Assembly (NCBI GenBank): GCA_002422685.1
Contig: DITC01000071.1
Span: 1-64,000 of the forward strand
From: Thauera sp. UBA6194
GTDB lineage: Bacteria; Pseudomonadota; Gammaproteobacteria; Burkholderiales; Rhodocyclaceae
DNA length: 64,000 nucleotides
Direction: 5' to 3'
Shown: positions 8,828 to 17,911 of the stretch, one piece after another
How positions within the stretch are numbered: position 1 is the stretch's first letter
Layout of the letters: each line of letters begins with the position of its first letter
Notes under the pieces: generated by a model
What the model was told of the DNA's origin: nothing
What the model saw: only the letters and a program-made list of their open reading frames with translations
Databases searched by the model: none
Made by a program: the position numbers and the translations under genes

Positions 8828-9486
8828 TCAGCGCGCGCCACCCGGCACCTCGCCGATCAGGTCGGCGCCGGGCGGGGGCGTAAAGCGGAAGCGTTCTTCA
8901 TCGAGGCTCGGGTTGGCCCGCATGCGCAGGAAACGGATCAGCGTCGTCTGACCGAAGTGATCACGCATCTCCATGCGGCTCAGCTCGCCATCGGCAAAGC
9001 CGATGCGCAGGGCCTCGAAGCCGCTTTCGGCATTTTTCGGCCGCGCATCCACCCACACCAGCCCGTCCTGCTCACCGCCCTCGGCGAGCTCGAAGCTGTC
9101 CTCGAGCGCCGCACTGCCAAACAGGATCGCCGCCGGCGTGGCCCCCAGGGCGTCGCCCATCTCGCGCACCGTGACCTGGTTGAGGTCGGGGTCCCAGGAC
9201 CAGAGCGCACGGCCGTCGCCGACGAGTACCTGACGGTAAGGCGTAGCGTATTCCCAGTGAAAGCGCCCCGGGCGCGCATAGGCGAAGCTTCCGCTCGCCT
9301 CCTGCGGGCGGCGGCCCGACTGGCTGGTGACCACCTGCTCGAAGTCGCCCTCGGCGCTGTGCACGCTGGCGACGAAGCGCTGCAGCTGCGCGACGCCTTC
9401 GGCCGCGAGCACCGGCTTGACCAGGGCCGCAAGCGCGACGACTGCCGCGGCGCGTGCGAGCGAGGCGAAAAAGCTGCTACCGATGT

Positions 9487-9490
<4 letters not shown>
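8828..9490 (-). CDS. lolA: Outer-membrane lipoprotein carrier protein LolA
   Basis: This 220-residue periplasmic chaperone takes lipoproteins from the LolCDE transporter and hands them to LolB. The N-terminus is a clear signal peptide: a short polar start, a hydrophobic core (AAAVVALAALVKP) and a likely cleavage after VLA near residue 29. The mature part has the expected length and motifs, such as GRFHWEY and WSWDPDLNQVTV. The ATG at 9490 was chosen because it overlaps the ftsK stop in an ATGA, indicating translational coupling. A longer in-frame opening towards 10684 is only a shadow of ftsK. The order ftsK-lolA-rarA is conserved in E. coli. Confidence 0.96.
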
Positions 9491-11778
<2,288 letters not shown>

Positions 11779-11932
11779 CGAGTCGGGGCGGCGCGGCTAC
11801 ATTGGAATGATCCCGGGATTATACGGGATCACCCCAGCCCCCCGCGGCGGAACTTGGGCCGAAGTTTCGCCTGCTCACAAAGACGCCCTGTGCGCCGCGC
11901 CCGGGGCCGCCAGCCAGTGGCGAGGGCGCAGC

Positions 11933-12604
11933 TCAGACGTCGTTGATGCGCTCGCGCAACACGATGCCGTCGCTACGCTCCTCGATCAGGCCTTGCTGCC
12001 CGAGGTCCTTCATCACCCGGCTCACCATCTCGCGCGAGGCGCCGATCATCTTGGCGATGTCCTGCTTGGAGACCTTGCGCACCACGACGGTCTCGCCGCC
12101 GACGTCCTCTGCCATCTCGATCAGGAGCCGTGCGACGCGGCCGTAGACGTCCATGAGCGCGAGGCTTTCGATCTTTCGATCGGCATTGCGCAGGCGCTCG
12201 GCCAGGTTGCAGATGATGCGCCAAGTGACGTCGAAGCTATCCTGCATGATGCGACGGAAATCCTGCTTCGAGATCAGGATCAGGTCCGAGGGCACGACAG
12301 CGACCACCGACGCCGAACGCGGCCGCTCGTCGAACATGCCCATCTCGCCGAACAGCTCGCCCTGGCCCAGGATCGAGAGGATGACCTCCCGCCCGTCCTC
12401 GTCGCTGACCACCACCTTGAGGCTGCCGGTGAGCACGAGATACACGTAATCGGGGCGATCGCCGGCGCACACGACCGACTGCGAGCGCGGGAAGCGACGC
12501 ATCATGGAGACGCGTGCGATAACGCCAAGCGCCTCGTCCGACAAGCCCTGGAACAGGGGGAGCGTCCTGAGGGCGACGACGGAAACTGCGGTGGTCTGGG
12601 TCAT
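11933..12604 (-). CDS. Crp/Fnr-family transcriptional regulator
   Basis: This 223-residue protein has an N-terminal cyclic-nucleotide-binding beta-barrel (about 15-125), a long dimerisation helix (about 125-150) and a C-terminal winged helix-turn-helix. The recognition helix SREMVSRVMKDL keeps the Arg, Glu and Arg that E. coli CRP uses to read TGTGA. The phosphate-binding cassette reads GEMGMFDERPRSA, close to CRP with Glu87, Arg96 and Ser97. However, the CRP Thr127-Ser128 pair that contacts the cAMP base is Ala-Asp here (LRNADRKI), so the ligand may differ or be absent. No Fnr-type cysteine cluster is seen. The ATG at 12604 has GGAG seven bases upstream; an extension to 12727 runs back through the promoter and was rejected. 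The gene is divergent from trxB and upstream of ftsK, the place lrp occupies in E. coli. Confidence 0.92.
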   Translation of the reverse strand: MTQTTAVSVVALRTLPLFQGLSDEALGVIARVSMMRRFPRSQSVVCAGDRPDYVYLVLTGSLKVVVSDEDGREVILSILGQGELFGEMGMFDERPRSASVVAVVPSDLILISKQDFRRIMQDSFDVTWRIICNLAERLRNADRKIESLALMDVYGRVARLLIEMAEDVGGETVVVRKVSKQDIAKMIGASREMVSRVMKDLGQQGLIEERSDGIVLRERINDV

Positions 12605-12686
12605 GCGTGCTCCGGCTTGCAGATTGAGAGTTGTTCCAATAAGCCCATTTGCAATTGTAATCGAACGCAAGCCTTTGCAAGCCTGG

Positions 12687-12706
12687 AATGTGACCTCGAT
12701 CACAAA
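12687..12706. promoter_or_regulatory. Perfect CRP-type operator between the Crp-family gene and trxB
   Basis: TGTGA (12689-12693) and TCACA (12700-12704) are separated by six bases (CCTCGA), with A-rich flanks on both sides. This is the CRP consensus with no mismatch in the core. Its centre lies about 92 bases upstream of the regulator's ATG. It also lies about 80 bases upstream of the transcription start predicted from the trxB -10 box. The adjacent regulator carries a CRP-like recognition helix, so it is the natural candidate binder. Confidence 0.75.
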
Positions 12707-12764
12707 AAGGTGCGCGTCGAGCGCCACGGCACCGGCGACCCACGGGTACCTGCACGCCCTCCGC

Positions 12765-12770
12765 TATAAT
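12765..12770 (+). promoter_or_regulatory. Predicted -10 element of the trxB promoter
   Basis: A perfect TATAAT hexamer lies 36 bases upstream of the trxB ATG, giving a predicted start near 12777. No good TTGACA-like -35 is present at the right spacing. This suits a promoter that depends on an activator, such as one bound at the CRP-type site upstream. Confidence 0.5.
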
Positions 12771-12805
12771 CGCGCCTTTGCAACCCGACAAGCAGGAAAG
12801 CCTTC

Positions 12806-13759
12806 ATGACGACCAAGCACGCCCGTCTGCTCATCCTCGGCTCCGGCCCGGCCGGCTACACCGCCGCAGTCTATGCCGCACGCGCCAACCTGGACCCGGT
12901 GCTGATCACCGGGGTAGCCCAGGGCGGGCAGCTGATGACCACGACCGAGGTCGACAACTGGCCGGCCGACGCCGACGGTGTGCTCGGCCCGGACCTGATG
13001 GCGCGCTTCCAGAAACACGCCGAGCGCTTCAACACCGAGATGATCTTCGACCACATCCACACCGTGAAGCTGGCCGAGAAGCCCTTCCGCCTGCTCGGCG
13101 ACAACGGCGAGTACAGCTGCGACGCGCTCATCATCGCCACCGGCGCCACGGCCAAATACCTCGGTCTGCCCTCGGAAGAGAAGTTCTCCGGGCGCGGCGT
13201 GTCGGCATGCGCGACCTGCGATGGTTTCTTCTACCGCAACCAGGAGGTCGCGGTGGTGGGCGGCGGCAACACCGCGGTCGAGGAGGCGCTGTACCTGGCC
13301 AACATCGCCAAGAAAGTCACCGTGGTGCATCGCCGCGAGAAGTTCCGCGCCGAGAAGATCATGATCGACAAGCTGATGGAAAAAGTCGCCGCCGGCAAGA
13401 TCGAGCTGGCACTCAACGCCACGCTCGACGAGGTGCTCGGCGACAACAGCGGCGTGACCGGCATGCGCATCAAGGATACGAACACCGGCGCCGCGCGCGA
13501 CGTGGCGCTGCAGGGCGTGTTCATCGCCATCGGTCACAAGCCCAACACCGACATCTTCGAGGGCCAGCTCGAGATGGAAGGCGGCTACATCGTCACCCAC
13601 GGCGGGCGCAACGGCAACGCGACGCAGACCAGCATCCCCGGGGTGTTCGCGGCCGGTGACGTGCAGGACCACATCTATCGCCAGGCGGTGACTTCAGCCG
13701 GCACGGGCTGCATGGCCGCGCTCGATGCCGAGCGCTACCTTGACGCGCTCGGCGGCTGA
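12806..13759 (+). CDS. trxB: Thioredoxin reductase (NADPH)
   Basis: This 317-residue flavoprotein reduces thioredoxin with electrons from NADPH and supports ribonucleotide reduction and disulfide repair in the cytosol. The FAD-binding motif is GSGPAGYTAAVYAARA near the N-terminus. The redox-active CATC is at residues 135-138, and the NADPH-binding GGGNTAVEEAL follows. The C-terminal FAD contact (GVFAAGDVQD) is intact. Length is standard for the low-molecular-weight type. The start has AGGAAAG just upstream. It is divergent from the Crp-family gene, and the Smr-domain gene begins nine bases after its stop, suggesting co-transcription. Confidence 0.97.
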   Translation: MTTKHARLLILGSGPAGYTAAVYAARANLDPVLITGVAQGGQLMTTTEVDNWPADADGVLGPDLMARFQKHAERFNTEMIFDHIHTVKLAEKPFRLLGDNGEYSCDALIIATGATAKYLGLPSEEKFSGRGVSACATCDGFFYRNQEVAVVGGGNTAVEEALYLANIAKKVTVVHRREKFRAEKIMIDKLMEKVAAGKIELALNATLDEVLGDNSGVTGMRIKDTNTGAARDVALQGVFIAIGHKPNTDIFEGQLEMEGGYIVTHGGRNGNATQTSIPGVFAAGDVQDHIYRQAVTSAGTGCMAALDAERYLDALGG

Positions 13760-13768
13760 GTCAACGGA

Positions 13769-14881
13769 ATGAGCCGTCGCAAGCCCGCATCCAGCGTCCC
13801 CGCCAGGGGCGACTCGACCGACGACGGCGCGCGTTCACCTGCGCTCAATGCGCCCTTTGCAGGCCTGCGCCGACAGATCCGCAAGCTCGGAGAAGAAGCG
13901 CCGCGCACCACCCCGGGTGGCTCGCCGGCCGAGCCTGCGCGCCTCAACACGGCTGGCAAGGGGAGCGCGGCCGCGATCGCGCCGCGTACCCCAAAGGCGC
14001 CGCCGGCAGCGCTCGATCCGGCCGATGTCGAGGCCTTTCACAAGACCGTCGGCCGGGTCCTGCCCGTGCGCGATGGCGGTCGGGCCGAGCTCGACGCGCC
14101 GCGACCGGCACCTGTGCCGCGCCCGCGCGCACCCGAACTCGAGCCGGAAGCGCCCACCCGGAACGGCGGCACGCTGCGCGACCCGCTGCAGCTCGCCTAC
14201 GAGGGCGTCGTGCCCCTGCGCGACAGCGGCCGCGCGGAGCTCGACAGCCCGCGTCGTCACCATGAACGGCGCGCCGACGCCGCCCGCACCGCCGCACCAC
14301 AGCGACCCGACGCGCTGATTCTGCCGGCGGACGCCGACGCGCACGATCCGGCAACCCTGTTTCGCACCGTGGTGGGCGAGACCAGACCGGTGGATCATCG
14401 CAACCGCGTCGAACTCACGCCGGAGCGCCCACCCCCTGCTCCACTCAAGCGCGAGGAGGACGAACGCGCCGCGCTCAGCGAGACGCTCGCGGCACCGCTC
14501 ACCTTCGAGGACCGCCTCGACATGGGCGACGAGGCGGCCTTCCTGCGCCCCGGCCTGCCGCGGCGCGTGCTCACCGATCTCCGTCGCGGGCGCTGGGTGC
14601 TGCAAGCTCAGATCGACCTGCATGGGCTCACGCGCGACGAAGCGCGCGCCGCCCTGGCGCACTTCCTGCACGACATGCTGAGCCAGGGGCGGCGCTGCAT
14701 CCGCGTCATTCACGGCAAGGGACACGGCTCGCCCGGCAAGGTCTCGATCCTCAAGCAGTTGTCGCGCGGCTGGCTCGCGCAGCGCGCCGAGATTCTCGCC
14801 TTTTGTCAGGCCGGGCCGCATGATGGCGGTGGCGGCGCCTTGCTCGTCCTGCTCAGAGCGCAAAACGCCGCCCCACGCTGA
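13769..14881 (+). CDS. Smr-domain protein with triplicated N-terminal motif
   Basis: The C-terminal 90 residues (about 280-370) form an Smr domain with the diagnostic DLHG (283-286) and HGKGHGSPG (315-323) motifs. Smr domains are found at the end of MutS2 and in stand-alone proteins, and several members have nuclease activity on nucleic acids. The stand-alone proteobacterial proteins are about 190-220 residues; this one has 370. The extra N-terminal part is Pro/Arg/Glu-rich, probably disordered, and holds three related 23-residue segments at 90-112, 140-162 and 198-220. Each has a central Pro, then Arg, then Glu-Leu. It follows trxB by nine bases. Its biological role is unknown. Confidence 0.85.
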   Translation: MSRRKPASSVPARGDSTDDGARSPALNAPFAGLRRQIRKLGEEAPRTTPGGSPAEPARLNTAGKGSAAAIAPRTPKAPPAALDPADVEAFHKTVGRVLPVRDGGRAELDAPRPAPVPRPRAPELEPEAPTRNGGTLRDPLQLAYEGVVPLRDSGRAELDSPRRHHERRADAARTAAPQRPDALILPADADAHDPATLFRTVVGETRPVDHRNRVELTPERPPPAPLKREEDERAALSETLAAPLTFEDRLDMGDEAAFLRPGLPRRVLTDLRRGRWVLQAQIDLHGLTRDEARAALAHFLHDMLSQGRRCIRVIHGKGHGSPGKVSILKQLSRGWLAQRAEILAFCQAGPHDGGGGALLVLLRAQNAAPR

Positions 14882-14909
14882 GCGCGGAACGGCGTTCATC
14901 AGACTGCGC

Positions 14910-14933
14910 GCCCCGGCACTCCAGCGCCGGGGC
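14910..14933. terminator. GC-rich hairpin between convergent smr-type gene and glnB
   Basis: GCCCCGGC (14910-14917) pairs perfectly with GCCGGGGC (14926-14933) over an eight-base loop. It sits in the 63-base gap between two converging genes. No T-run follows on either strand, so it is at best a weak or factor-assisted terminator. Confidence 0.4.
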
Positions 14934-14944
14934 GGAGCAGGAAA

Positions 14945-15283
14945 TCAGATGGCCGACTCGTTGGTCTCGCCGGTGCGGATGCGGATCACCTGCTCCACCG
15001 AACTGACGAAGATCTTGCCGTCGCCGATTTTGCCGGTGTGCGCAGCCTTCACGATCGACTCCACCGCCTGCTCGACCATGTCGTCGGCGAGGACGACCTC
15101 GACCTTGATCTTGGGAAGAAAATCGACCACGTACTCAGCGCCACGATAGAGCTCGGTGTGGCCCTTCTGCCGGCCGAAACCCTTCACCTCGGTGACCGTC
15201 AGCCCGGTGATCCCGACCTCGGACAGCCCCTCGCGCACTTCGTCCAGCTTGAACGGCTTGATGATCGCCTCGATCTTCTTCAT
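14945..15283 (-). CDS. glnB: Nitrogen regulatory protein P-II
   Basis: This 112-residue P-II protein senses 2-oxoglutarate, ATP/ADP and, through uridylylation, glutamine, and relays nitrogen status to targets such as NtrB, GlnE and DraT/DraG-type enzymes. The T-loop has the uridylylation site Tyr51 within RGAEYVVDFLPK. The B-loop (TGKIGDGKIF) and C-loop (RIRTGE) are intact. The opening MKKIEAIIKPFKL matches the GlnB branch better than GlnK, and no amtB lies next to it, which also favours GlnB. It follows nadE by 17 bases. A glnB downstream of nadE is a known betaproteobacterial arrangement and links a glutamine-using NAD synthetase to nitrogen sensing. Confidence 0.95.
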   Translation of the reverse strand: MKKIEAIIKPFKLDEVREGLSEVGITGLTVTEVKGFGRQKGHTELYRGAEYVVDFLPKIKVEVVLADDMVEQAVESIVKAAHTGKIGDGKIFVSSVEQVIRIRTGETNESAI

Positions 15284-15300
15284 CCACTTCTCCTCGAATC

Positions 15301-16929
15301 TCAGAACTCGTCCTGGTAACGCGATGTTATCGGATAACGCCAGTCCCTGCCGAAGCCACGCTGCGTCACCCGGATCCCGACCGGCGCCTGCCTGCGCTTG
15401 TATTCGTTGCGTTTGAGCAGGCCCACCGCGCGGCGTACGTCGGCCTCGGGAAAACCTGCGGCGATGATCTCGCGCGGCGACTCGTCGCGCTCCATGTAGG
15501 CCTGGATGATGGCGTCGAGGATCTCGTACGGCGGCAGACTGTCCTGGTCCTTCTGGTCCGGCTTGAGCTCGGCCGAGGGCGGACGGTCGATGATGTTCTG
15601 CGGAATCACCGGGCTCACCGTGTTGCGCCAGTTCGAGAGGCGGAACACGAAGGTCTTGTAGAGATCCTTCAACACCGCGAAACCGCCTGCCATGTCGCCA
15701 TACAAGGTGGCGTAACCGGTGGCCATTTCGCTCTTGTTGCCCGTGGTCAGAACGATCGCCCCGCTCTTGTTCGACAGGGCCATGAGAATCATGCCGCGAA
15801 TCCGCGCCTGCAGATTCTCTTCGGTGGTGTCCGCCGGCAGGCCGGCAAACTGGGGGGCGAGCAAGGCGTCGAACACCTTCATCGCGGGCTCGATCGGGAT
15901 CTCGTCGTAGCGCACGCCCAGTCGACGCACCATCTCGCGCGAGTCGTCCAGGCTCATCTGGGCCGTGTAAGGCGAAGGCATCATCACCGCGCGAACCTTG
16001 TCGGCGCCCAGCGCATCGACCGCAATCGCGAGCGTGAGCGCCGAGTCGATTCCACCCGAAAGCCCGATGATCGCGCCCGGGAAGCGATTCTTGCCGAGGT
16101 AGTCGCGCACGCCCACCTTGAGCGCTTCGTACACTTCCTCCTCCACACCCGGCTCCGGCGCCAGGCTGCCGCCGTGCCAGCGCTCACCGTCGTAACGCAA
16201 GACGTCGACACTTTCGTGAAAGCGATCGGACTGATGCACGTGCGCGCCATCGGCCGCAAGCACGAAGGAGGCGCCGTCGAACACCAACTCGTCCTGGCCG
16301 CCCACCATGTTGCAATACACGACCGCCAGCCCCGACTCGCGCACCCGATCCTGCATGACCTGCAGCCGCAAGACCTGCTTGCCCATGTGATAGGGCGACG
16401 CATTGAGCGCAAGCAGCACATCCGCCCCCGCCGCCCGCGCCGCCTGCGCCGGCCCGCTCTCCCACACGTCGGCACAGATATTCACGCCGAAGCGCACGCC
16501 CGCCCACTCGAACACGCAGGCCTCGTCTCCGGCCTCGAAATAACGCTCCTCGTCGAACACCTCGTAATTGGGCAGCAGACGCTTGTGGTAACGCGCCAGC
16601 ACCTTGCCCGCACTCAGCACCGAAGCCGCATTGAAGCGTTGCAGCCCCTCTTCGACCGGATGCCCCAGCACCACCGCGATCCCCTGCGCCGCATCCGCGA
16701 TACGCTGCATCTCGCGTGCACATGAGCGGTAGAAATCCGGGCGCAGCAGCAGGTCTTCAGGGGGGTAACCCGAGAGCGCGAGCTCGGGGGTGAGCAGCAG
16801 GCTGGCCCCACCCTGGCGCGCACGCTCGAGCGCCGCGATGATCTTGTCGGCGTTGCCTACGAGATCTCCGACCGTCAGGTTGAGCTGCGCGATCGCGATC
16901 CCGACAGATGTCTGGCTAGGAGTATTCAT
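15301..16929 (-). CDS. nadE: Glutamine-dependent NAD+ synthetase
   Basis: This 542-residue enzyme makes NAD+ from deamido-NAD+, ATP and glutamine. The N-terminal half (about 1-260) is a nitrilase-type glutaminase domain with the expected Glu, Lys and Cys regions (YHKRLLPNYEVFDE and VYCNMVGGQD). The C-terminal half is the synthetase domain with the PPi-loop SGGIDSALTLAIA and the conserved GNKSEMATGYATLYGD. The glutaminase half marks it as the glutamine-dependent form, unlike the ammonia-only E. coli enzyme. The ATG at 16929 has no Shine-Dalgarno sequence, and a TATAGT -10-like box ends nine bases upstream. The transcript may therefore be leaderless, or translation may start slightly later. glnB follows after 17 bases. 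Confidence 0.96.
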   Translation of the reverse strand: MNTPSQTSVGIAIAQLNLTVGDLVGNADKIIAALERARQGGASLLLTPELALSGYPPEDLLLRPDFYRSCAREMQRIADAAQGIAVVLGHPVEEGLQRFNAASVLSAGKVLARYHKRLLPNYEVFDEERYFEAGDEACVFEWAGVRFGVNICADVWESGPAQAARAAGADVLLALNASPYHMGKQVLRLQVMQDRVRESGLAVVYCNMVGGQDELVFDGASFVLAADGAHVHQSDRFHESVDVLRYDGERWHGGSLAPEPGVEEEVYEALKVGVRDYLGKNRFPGAIIGLSGGIDSALTLAIAVDALGADKVRAVMMPSPYTAQMSLDDSREMVRRLGVRYDEIPIEPAMKVFDALLAPQFAGLPADTTEENLQARIRGMILMALSNKSGAIVLTTGNKSEMATGYATLYGDMAGGFAVLKDLYKTFVFRLSNWRNTVSPVIPQNIIDRPPSAELKPDQKDQDSLPPYEILDAIIQAYMERDESPREIIAAGFPEADVRRAVGLLKRNEYKRRQAPVGIRVTQRGFGRDWRYPITSRYQDEF

Positions 16930-17005
16930 GGAGTGGAACTATAAGACTTGGTGGGTTCCGGTGACCAGCGGCATGCCTGTGCATCGACGCAACGCCGGCC
17001 CGAGC

Positions 17006-17572
17006 TTACGGAAAACGTGCGCGAATCAGCGGCAGCGCCCGGTAAAAAGCGGTGATCGATTTCGCGTCCGTGATCTCGCCTGTTTCGATCCTGCGCTCCA
17101 CCTCGGGCACTGAGAGTGCGAGCGTCTCGAGAAACTCGCCCTCATCGAGGGCGCGCTCCCCCGGGCTGAGACCGTGAGCGAAAAAAATCTCGATGCGCTC
17201 GTCCGAGTAACCGATGCACGGATGCATGACCCCAAGGTACTTCCAGGTACGCGCCGTGTAACCCGTCTCTTCACGCAGCTCCCGCTGCGCGCAGGCTGCC
17301 GGCTCCTCGGCGCTGTCGAGCTTGCCCGCGGGCAGCTCCAGGAAAGCGCGGTGCAGGGGATAGCGGAACTGGCGCTCGAAGAGCAGTTGCCCGTCGTCGA
17401 GCACGGCCACGACGACCACCGCTCCCGGGTGGTGGATGTATTCGCGCACGGCCTCCGAACCGTCGGGCAGGGACACCCTGTCCCGGCGCACATCCAGCAG
17501 TCGCCCGCGGAACACCTGTTCCGACGTCAACATATGTTCGGCCAACGGGTCAGCGCGCTCGGTGTCGCTCAT
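17006..17572 (-). CDS. Nudix hydrolase, ADP-ribose pyrophosphatase-like
   Basis: This 188-residue cytosolic hydrolase contains a complete Nudix box, GX5EX7REUXEEXGU, beginning at GKLDSAEE and continuing RELREETGY. The preceding strand-rich region (EYIHHPGAVVVVAVLDD) and the following YLGVMHPCIGYSDERIEIF resemble ADP-ribose pyrophosphatases of the NudF type. Those enzymes split ADP-ribose into AMP and ribose-5-phosphate. Its ATG overlaps the stop of the DUF2818 gene in an ATGA. It is therefore the last gene of the nuo transcription unit, where cleaving NAD breakdown products near NADH dehydrogenase would be sensible. The substrate is inferred. Confidence 0.88.
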   Translation of the reverse strand: MSDTERADPLAEHMLTSEQVFRGRLLDVRRDRVSLPDGSEAVREYIHHPGAVVVVAVLDDGQLLFERQFRYPLHRAFLELPAGKLDSAEEPAACAQRELREETGYTARTWKYLGVMHPCIGYSDERIEIFFAHGLSPGERALDEGEFLETLALSVPEVERRIETGEITDAKSITAFYRALPLIRARFP

Positions 17573-17901
17573 TGGCCGTTGCGCTCCGCCCGAGGTGCGC
17601 GCCAGAGATGGCGGTAAGTGAACCCGGGAAACGCAAACACCAGGAAAAGACAGAAGGTGGTGACGTAGAACGCCCAGCCCTGCGGGTAGAGCCCACCGTG
17701 CGCGCGTGTCTCTAGCGCCGCAGCGATCGCCCCGAATACCAGGTAAAGCACGACCAACTCGACCACGCTCCAGCCGAGCGCCTTGCGCCTGCCTTGAGGC
17801 GGCTTGCGCACGAACAGGATGCGTTCGAACACAAAAGGGATGTTAGCCATCGCGAATGCGATGGCCAACATGATGTAGACGCTTGTTTCCGATCCGATCA
17901 C
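17569..17901 (-). CDS. DUF2818 family inner-membrane protein downstream of nuoN
   Basis: This protein of about 110 residues has three predicted membrane helices: near the N-terminus (SVYIMLAIAFAMANIPFVFE), around residue 50 (VVELVVLYLVFGAIAAAL) and around 80 (WAFYVTTFCLFLVFAFPGF). A short basic loop (RKPPQGRRK) lies between the first two. It matches my memory of DUF2818, a family found after nuoN in betaproteobacteria, with no assigned function. I prefer the GTG at 17901, 10 bases after the nuoN stop. A TTG at 17925, overlapping nuoN, would add eight residues. The downstream Nudix gene overlaps it by four bases. Its location suggests a complex I accessory or assembly role, but that is only inference. 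Confidence 0.8.
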   Translation of the reverse strand: MIGSETSVYIMLAIAFAMANIPFVFERILFVRKPPQGRRKALGWSVVELVVLYLVFGAIAAALETRAHGGLYPQGWAFYVTTFCLFLVFAFPGFTYRHLWRAPRAERNGQ

Positions 17902-17911
17902 TGCCAGCAGC

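Noticed and set aside
12605..12727. N-terminal extension of the Crp-family regulator
   Set aside because: The extension would put the CRP-type operator inside the coding sequence, and the ATG at 12604 has a good ribosome binding site and family-typical length.
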